This document shows, piece after piece, positions 27,042-31,230 of a stretch of 31,230 nucleotides of DNA. Origin of the DNA: K23-9 sp964460665. GTDB lineage: Bacteria > Planctomycetota > Planctomycetia > Pirellulales > Pirellulaceae. The stretch lies in the NCBI GenBank assembly GCA_964460665.1, contig CAYWSL010000046.1, positions 1 to 31,230 of the forward strand, written 5' to 3'. Each line of letters starts with the position of its first letter. Position 1 is the first letter of the stretch. The notes under the pieces were generated by a model. It searched no databases, was not told the DNA's origin, and worked only from the letters and a program-made list of their open reading frames with translations. The position numbers were made by a program, and so were the translations under genes.

Positions 27042-27394
27042 ACTTCGTCGAAAACGATTTCACCATCGATCCAAACACGAAAACGTCGGATCCTCAGCCC
27101 AGGGGCAAAGTCGATTTCGATGAAACCATCGGCATAGAAATCCAGTCCAGGACCGGGAATCGTGAACGATATCGTTCGCTTTAGGGCCAGCCAGCTGACT
27201 GTTGACCAGACACACTGCCCATCAATCGTGATTTTTTGCAATAACCACCAGCCCGAATAGACCAATCGATGACTAAACGGACGTTCGATCTGAATCGAAC
27301 GGAATAAGAAGGACGACCCGCAGAGAACAGCGCTATTCAGGTAAATTCCCGGTTCCGGCAGCACATTCGATGAAGCTCGGTAAGGGTTTCGCAT
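27035..27394 (-). CDS. Small conserved-looking planctomycete protein with NPY start motif
   Basis: A 119-residue protein with no signal peptide or membrane helix. It begins MRNPYRASSNVLPEP; an NPY motif within the first residues recurs in many short planctomycete hypothetical proteins. The rest is beta-rich with aromatic residues: RPFSHRLVYSGWWLLQKITIDGQ, ISFTIPGPGLDFYADGFIEIDF, ending RRFRVWIDGEIVFDEVH. The regular alternation and the clean C-terminus argue it is real, though no ribosome site is visible before ATG 27394. Function unknown. It is divergent from the secreted Cys/Gly-rich protein gene. Confidence 0.62.
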   Translation of the reverse strand: MRNPYRASSNVLPEPGIYLNSAVLCGSSFLFRSIQIERPFSHRLVYSGWWLLQKITIDGQCVWSTVSWLALKRTISFTIPGPGLDFYADGFIEIDFAPGLRIRRFRVWIDGEIVFDEVH

Positions 27395-27553
27395 GAAAGA
27401 AAGAGATAGGTAAAACTACCATAAGATGTTCGCATCAGAACCGGTGCGATTTGAGACGAATATAGCCGATTTGATGACAAAACACCCTCGAGCGAGTCAG
27501 TGAGCTGGTTATCCTCGCCCTACTGTCGCCAAACCACCTAAATATTCGCCTAA

Positions 27554-27594
27554 AGTAGGTAAACCTGTTGAATTTCCACTAACTGTCACCTACT
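27554..27594. promoter_or_regulatory. Inverted repeat flanking the promoter (candidate operator)
   Basis: AGTAGGT at 27554-27560 and ACCTACT at 27588-27594 are perfect 7-bp inverted copies, centre to centre 34 bp apart. The left arm lies just upstream of the -35 box and the right arm overlaps the -10 box. A dimeric regulator bound at both could block polymerase; this is inference from position only. Confidence 0.35.
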
Positions 27595-27596
27595 AT
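27568..27596 (+). promoter_or_regulatory. Sigma-70-type promoter for the secreted Cys/Gly-rich protein
   Basis: TTGAAT (27568-27573) and TACTAT (27591-27596) are separated by 17 bp, the ideal spacing. The expected transcript start is near 27603, giving a leader of about 70 bases with GAGAGG nine bases before the ATG. Confidence 0.55.
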
Positions 27597-27672
27597 CTCA
27601 CAAGATCGAATTACCCAGATTCACTCGCGTGGGCGTGTGACGAGGGAATTCCAACGCGAGAGGTCGCACCAA

Positions 27673-29001
27673 ATGAAACGCTTTTTAGTCCTTTTCTCTG
27701 CTTTCGCCCTTTGTTTTGCTACTCAGGCGGACGCAGTTACTCCCGTTAATACATTGACCGTCAGCCAGTGGGTTCAGCCCACAGAAGACGGAGTCCTGAA
27801 TGGACGCCTTGTGATTCCAGCAGCCGATGGCGGTTCGACCGCAGTTAACGGCGCGATAGTCGCAATCGTCGGCCAAGATGGAAAAGTTCTTCGTGCAACA
27901 GCGAAAACAAACGCCAAAGGTCAATTTACTATCAAAAATGCAAAGCCAGGTGTTTACGCTTTCAGCGCACGAGCTGACTTTGTTTTCGCTGCTTGTGCGA
28001 TGCACGTTTTGGACAGCGACTTGGTTGGCGAGCAAGAATTCCCTCACCAAGCTGAAATCTCGGCAGCGAACATCGATTACACGACGGTCAAGACTGCTGT
28101 CATTCGTTACCTGCCTCCTTCAGCTTCAGCTGACCAGAAGTCGATGGCTTCTTTCAATCGATCTGACCTGGATTCGCTAGCAAATCAAGTTTGCGGAGAA
28201 CAGTCATTCCGTGTTGCACAGACCAACGGTGGCCTTCAAGGTCGCTTGCACTCGGCTGGTGCAGCGAATGGTCGCTTGAGCGATGTACAGCTAACCAATG
28301 TCTTCATCATCAAAGATGGCAACGAAGTTGCTCGAACTGTCACCAACGAAAACGGTGAATTCTCAATCGCAACGATCGGTGCTGGCAACTACTCGCTGAT
28401 GGCTGTCGGTCCAGATGGACTTGGCATGATCGGCTTCGAGCTAGTTGACGAAGATGAAATCGATACAAAAACGGCTGCTGTTAGTGCAGACGGTAAAACT
28501 TTCGTCGGTCTACTGGGTGGTGGCTGCTGCTGCAACCAACTTTCGATGCAAGTTGCTCCTGTCCATGAAGTCATGAACGTTGTTCAAGACGTAGTCATTG
28601 CTGAGCAGCCAATCGCAGACGCTGGTTGCGGATGTGGCCAACCACATACCGATTGTGGCTGCGGCGTTCCTGTTGATCCTTGCGGATGTGACGGAGCGAT
28701 TGTGGATGGTGGATTCGTTGATGGCGGATTTGTCGAAACTCCAATCGTCGACGAAGGCATCGTAATGGATGGCTTCGGTACTCCTGTCGCTGGTGGTGGA
28801 TTCGCTCCATCGTACGGTGGCGGTTTTGGCGGTGGCGGTTTCTCCGGTGGCGGCGGCGGTGGATTCATCGGTGGCGGTGGCGGACTTGGCGGCATCGCTG
28901 CTCTGGCCGGTATCGGCGGCATCATTGCAGCTACTGCATCGGATGACGATAACGCTCAAGTTATTGTTCCTGCCCCAGTCAGCCCAGTTGCACCTAACTA
29001 A
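27673..29001 (+). CDS. Secreted protein: two Cna-B-like domains, CGC cysteine cluster, glycine-rich tail
   Basis: A 442-residue exported protein. Signal peptide 1-21 (MKRFLVLFSAFALCFATQADA). Two beta-sandwich segments of the carboxypeptidase-regulatory/Cna-B type follow: about 40-110 (VNGAIVAIVGQDGKVLRATAKT, then KGQFTIKNAKPGVYAFSA) and about 188-258 (LTNVFIIKDGNEVARTVTN, then NGEFSIATIGAGNYSLMAVG). A Cys-rich part has CCC at 285-287, CGCG at 319-322 and 328-331, CGCD at 337-340. A tail of about 70 residues is mostly glycine, then a short hydrophobic helix (GGIAALAGIGGIIAATA), acidic residues and a Pro/Val end. ATG 27673 is preferred over 27637 because it starts the signal peptide and has GAGAGG nine bases upstream. 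Codon use is more A/T-ending than its neighbours, suggesting high expression or a different history. Probably a cell-wall or surface-matrix component; function unknown. Confidence 0.85.
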   Translation: MKRFLVLFSAFALCFATQADAVTPVNTLTVSQWVQPTEDGVLNGRLVIPAADGGSTAVNGAIVAIVGQDGKVLRATAKTNAKGQFTIKNAKPGVYAFSARADFVFAACAMHVLDSDLVGEQEFPHQAEISAANIDYTTVKTAVIRYLPPSASADQKSMASFNRSDLDSLANQVCGEQSFRVAQTNGGLQGRLHSAGAANGRLSDVQLTNVFIIKDGNEVARTVTNENGEFSIATIGAGNYSLMAVGPDGLGMIGFELVDEDEIDTKTAAVSADGKTFVGLLGGGCCCNQLSMQVAPVHEVMNVVQDVVIAEQPIADAGCGCGQPHTDCGCGVPVDPCGCDGAIVDGGFVDGGFVETPIVDEGIVMDGFGTPVAGGGFAPSYGGGFGGGGFSGGGGGGFIGGGGGLGGIAALAGIGGIIAATASDDDNAQVIVPAPVSPVAPN

Positions 29002-29034
29002 CAAAGTTACCGTCAGACGACCTCTCTGACTCGA

Positions 29035-29068
29035 AGCCGCGGCTTGAAATCAAGCCGCGGCTTTTTTT
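29035..29068 (+). terminator. Strong intrinsic terminator of the secreted protein gene
   Basis: A perfect 12-bp GC-rich stem (29035-29046 with 29051-29062), four-base loop AAAT, then a run of seven T ending at 29068. It lies 33 bp after the stop and insulates the downstream adenylating-enzyme operon. Confidence 0.95.
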
Positions 29069-29240
29069 ATGCGCGCATCGGTGATACCTGCTGATCCGGT
29101 ATTCGCTGTGGTTGCTCTCGACCAGGGTTTCCTGGCGCCGATAATCATCTAGGTGTTCTTAGCCAACACCCCGTCCAGCGATTTCGCCTCGAACCAAACC
29201 GAGATATCATGTGCTCGTGTGATGTCGCAAAACGATTTTC

Positions 29241-30410
29241 ATGACGCTGAATCCAACCACTTCCAATCCCACCGAGACACTTATGAGTTCCGCTGAAGTC
29301 AGTGAAGAAGTTGCCAAGCTAGCCAGCGATGCCCTGGATCGCTTGAACGAGCATACGCTGAAGATTGTCCACTGGCATTTCAGTGATGACACCGGCAGCC
29401 CGTTTTGGCTGGAGAAGAAAGCCGAGCTAAACTTTGATCCGTTGACCGACGTGAAGTCGTTTGAGGATCTGAAGAAGTTTCCATTGTTCGAGGACGAGTG
29501 GTTGCGTGGCGGCCCTGTTCGCCGCTGGGTTCCCAAGGGTCACGATGGGAAGCCCACGTTTGTGTTTGAAACCGGTGGCACGACAGGCGTCCCTAAAAGT
29601 CGCGTTGTGATCGAAGATCACTGGAAAGATTACGAGTTGTTCAGCGACACGTTGCCTGATGAGCATTTCCCGCGTGGAGCGAACTGGCTGATGCTTGGGC
29701 CAAGTGGACCGCGCCGTCTGCGTCTGGCAGTCGAGCACCTCGCGCAGCATCGTGGCGGGATTTGTTTCTGCATCGACTTGGATCCGCGGTGGGTCGTGAA
29801 GCTGATCAAGAAAGGCTGGATGGAACATCTGGAAGAATACAAAAAGCACTGCATCGACCAAGCAATCACGGTGTTGACCGCTGGGCATGATGTGCAGTGC
29901 ATGTTCACGACACCCAAGCTGTTGGAGTCGCTGTCCGAAGGGCTTGAAGATCGCGGTACCAGTATCCAAGAAGTCGGCATCAAAGGCATCTTCTCTGGCG
30001 GTACCGAGTTCACGCCGCAGTGGACGCGTTTCTGTGTCGAAGAACTGCTTGGTGGATCACCCGAAGAAGGCGGCGTGTACATGACGCCTACCTACGGCAA
30101 CACGCTAATGGGATTGGCTGGTAGTAAGCCAGTGACGGCAGCGGACGACTACAAAATTAGCTACCACGCGCCGCAACCGCGTGCAGTTACCGAAGTTGTC
30201 GAATTCAAAGACTACAACCAAGTCGTCGGATACGGCGAAACGGGACGCGTGAAGCTGTACACATTGACGGACGAGTTCTTCGTGCCCGGCTTCATGGAAC
30301 GCGACGAAGGCGAACGTGAAATGCCTTTCGAGAAATTCCCATGGGATGGCGTCAGCGGCGTGCGTCCGTTCCACGAAATTGCCACTGCAACGACCGTCGG
30401 CGTCTACTAA
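29241..30410 (+). CDS. ANL-superfamily adenylating enzyme, EhpF/LuxE-like
   Basis: A 389-residue acyl-activating enzyme, expected to use ATP to form an acyl-adenylate. The phosphate-binding loop is FETGGTTGVPKSR (A3-type), followed by RGANWLMLGPSGPRRL, an A5-like YMTPTYGNTLMGL, the A7-like GYGETGRVKLY and an A8-like FMERDEGERE. It is much shorter than typical acyl-CoA ligases (500+) and matches the compact EhpF/PaaK/LuxE group. EhpF of phenazine producers activates an aryl acid for reduction by the aldehyde-dehydrogenase-like EhpG, and an ALDH-like gene follows here by 52 bp. The start may be 29283 (MSSAEVSEEV); neither has a clear ribosome site. The substrate is unknown; an aryl or long-chain acid is possible. 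Confidence 0.85.
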   Translation: MTLNPTTSNPTETLMSSAEVSEEVAKLASDALDRLNEHTLKIVHWHFSDDTGSPFWLEKKAELNFDPLTDVKSFEDLKKFPLFEDEWLRGGPVRRWVPKGHDGKPTFVFETGGTTGVPKSRVVIEDHWKDYELFSDTLPDEHFPRGANWLMLGPSGPRRLRLAVEHLAQHRGGICFCIDLDPRWVVKLIKKGWMEHLEEYKKHCIDQAITVLTAGHDVQCMFTTPKLLESLSEGLEDRGTSIQEVGIKGIFSGGTEFTPQWTRFCVEELLGGSPEEGGVYMTPTYGNTLMGLAGSKPVTAADDYKISYHAPQPRAVTEVVEFKDYNQVVGYGETGRVKLYTLTDEFFVPGFMERDEGEREMPFEKFPWDGVSGVRPFHEIATATTVGVY

Positions 30411-30462
30411 ACACGCCGGCCCGAGTACCTTCCTGCACACTCTTTTACAGATAGTTTTAGCG

Positions 30463-31230
30463 ATGATCACACTAAGCCCTTTGCGTTGGGGAAAGCCCTA
30501 CAAGTCTCTTGAATTCAAAGAAGTTGTTCACTTTGATACCGGCGAACCGATCGCACGCGTCGGTCAGGCTGGCGGTGGCATTGTCGGTCGCGATATGCGA
30601 AACGCTCACAAAGCCCGCGAAGCGTTGCTGAAACACTCGACCAGCGATCTAATCGACATGTGCACGAAGGCCGCGGAGTACTTCGAAACCGGTGAGCTGG
30701 AAGTTGGCGATGCGATCCAAACGGTCGACGATTTTGTGCATCAGCAATCTGCCAGCACGGGGTTACCCGAGCACATGTGTCGGTCCAACATGACCAAGAA
30801 CAGCTTTGTGCTGAAGAACATTGGGCAGATTCTAGATTGCCTGACACGTGGACTTGATCTTTCAATCTTGTCAAAAGGTTACGGCGAAGAAGGTCGCGAC
30901 GTGATCGTCAGCTACCAAGCGCAAACACCAATTTGGGAGCCGTGTTGCCGAACAACTCACCTGGTGTGCACACGCTTTGGCTGCCAGCGGTTCCACTTCA
31001 AATTGGACTGGCGTTGAAACCTGGTTCGCAAGAACCTTGGACGCCGTACCGCATGGTGGCGGCTTACATCAAAGCCGGCGTGCCCGCCGAAGCATTCGGT
31101 CTGTACCCCGGTGGTCACGATGCCGGTGGTGCGATCATGACAAAGACCGAACGAAGCATGATCTTTGGTAGCGCCCAAACCGTTGCTCAGCACGCTGGCA
31201 ATCCACGCGTCCAAGCGCACGGCCCAGGCT
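30463..31230 (+). CDS. Aldehyde-dehydrogenase-fold reductase, frameshifted near 30931, 3' end outside window
   Basis: The N-terminal 156 codons (30463-30930) read MITLSPLRWGKPYKSLEFKE and continue through KNSFVLKNIGQILDCLTRGLD to SYQAQTP. That frame then gives out-of-family sequence and stops at 31017. The next frame, entered at 30933, continues the ALDH pattern without a stop to the window end: LGAVLPNNSPGVHTLWLPAV, GLALKPGSQEPWTPYRM, then AYIKAGVPAEAFGLYPGG. So one base is missing around ACACCAATTTGGGA (30925-30938), possibly in the T-run. It sits 52 bp after the EhpF/LuxE-like gene and resembles EhpG/LuxC-type acyl reductases. The catalytic Cys region lies beyond the window. If the frameshift is real this is a pseudogene; a sequencing error is equally possible. 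Confidence 0.8.

Noticed and set aside
28584..28925. Proline-rich open frame antisense to the secreted protein
   Set aside because: It is the complement of the glycine codons (GGN/NCC) in the tail, so openness is a composition effect.

Overview
The window reads as chromosomal DNA of a planctomycete, most likely a Pirellulaceae/Rhodopirellula-type organism. Evidence: a DUF1549/DUF1553 cytochrome-like protein beside a Tat-exported DUF1501 protein, a 1299-residue 'PVC-type' CxxCH heme protein with beta-propeller and HEAT-like region, a Tat-exported Gfo/Idh/MocA oxidoreductase, a small protein starting with an NPY motif, and mostly weak or absent Shine-Dalgarno sites. This lineage assignment is inference from gene content. 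No rRNA, tRNA, CRISPR array, transposase or integrase was seen, so it looks like core or slowly varying chromosome, not an island.

Layout. 1-3.2 kb, plus strand: 3' end of an FtsH-type protease, a 20-bp-arm imperfect palindrome, an extended SDR epimerase/dehydratase and a BioF2/FemAB-like acyltransferase. 3.2-7.6 kb, minus strand: thioredoxin reductase, an atypical Nramp-fold transporter and asparaginyl-tRNA synthetase, read in that order. 7.7-15.0 kb, plus strand: CstA, an exported protein with a possible cysteine-free thioredoxin-like fold, then the DUF1549/1553 and DUF1501 pair. 15.0-24.1 kb, minus strand: YdcF-like protein, the large PVC heme protein, YidC with an apparent PDZ domain inserted in its periplasmic part, and a pilin-like N-terminus joined to a beta-rich domain. 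24.3-25.1 kb, plus: a YpfJ-type zinc metallopeptidase. 25.3-27.4 kb, minus: the Gfo/Idh/MocA oxidoreductase with a clear intrinsic terminator, and a small NPY protein. 27.5-29.07 kb, plus: a self-contained unit of promoter, secreted Cys/Gly-rich repeat-domain protein and strong terminator. 29.2 kb to the end, plus: an adenylating enzyme of the EhpF/LuxE type followed by an aldehyde-dehydrogenase-fold protein whose reading frame breaks near 30931 and which runs off the window.

Best candidates for something not well described: (1) the 442-residue secreted protein with two Cna-B-like domains, a CGC-type cysteine cluster and a glycine-rich tail, with its own promoter, a flanking inverted repeat and a terminator; (2) the two-gene acid-to-aldehyde module at the right edge; (3) the PDZ insertion in YidC; (4) the Nramp-like carrier in which both metal-site motifs are replaced. 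All function calls are from reading motifs by eye; no database search was run.
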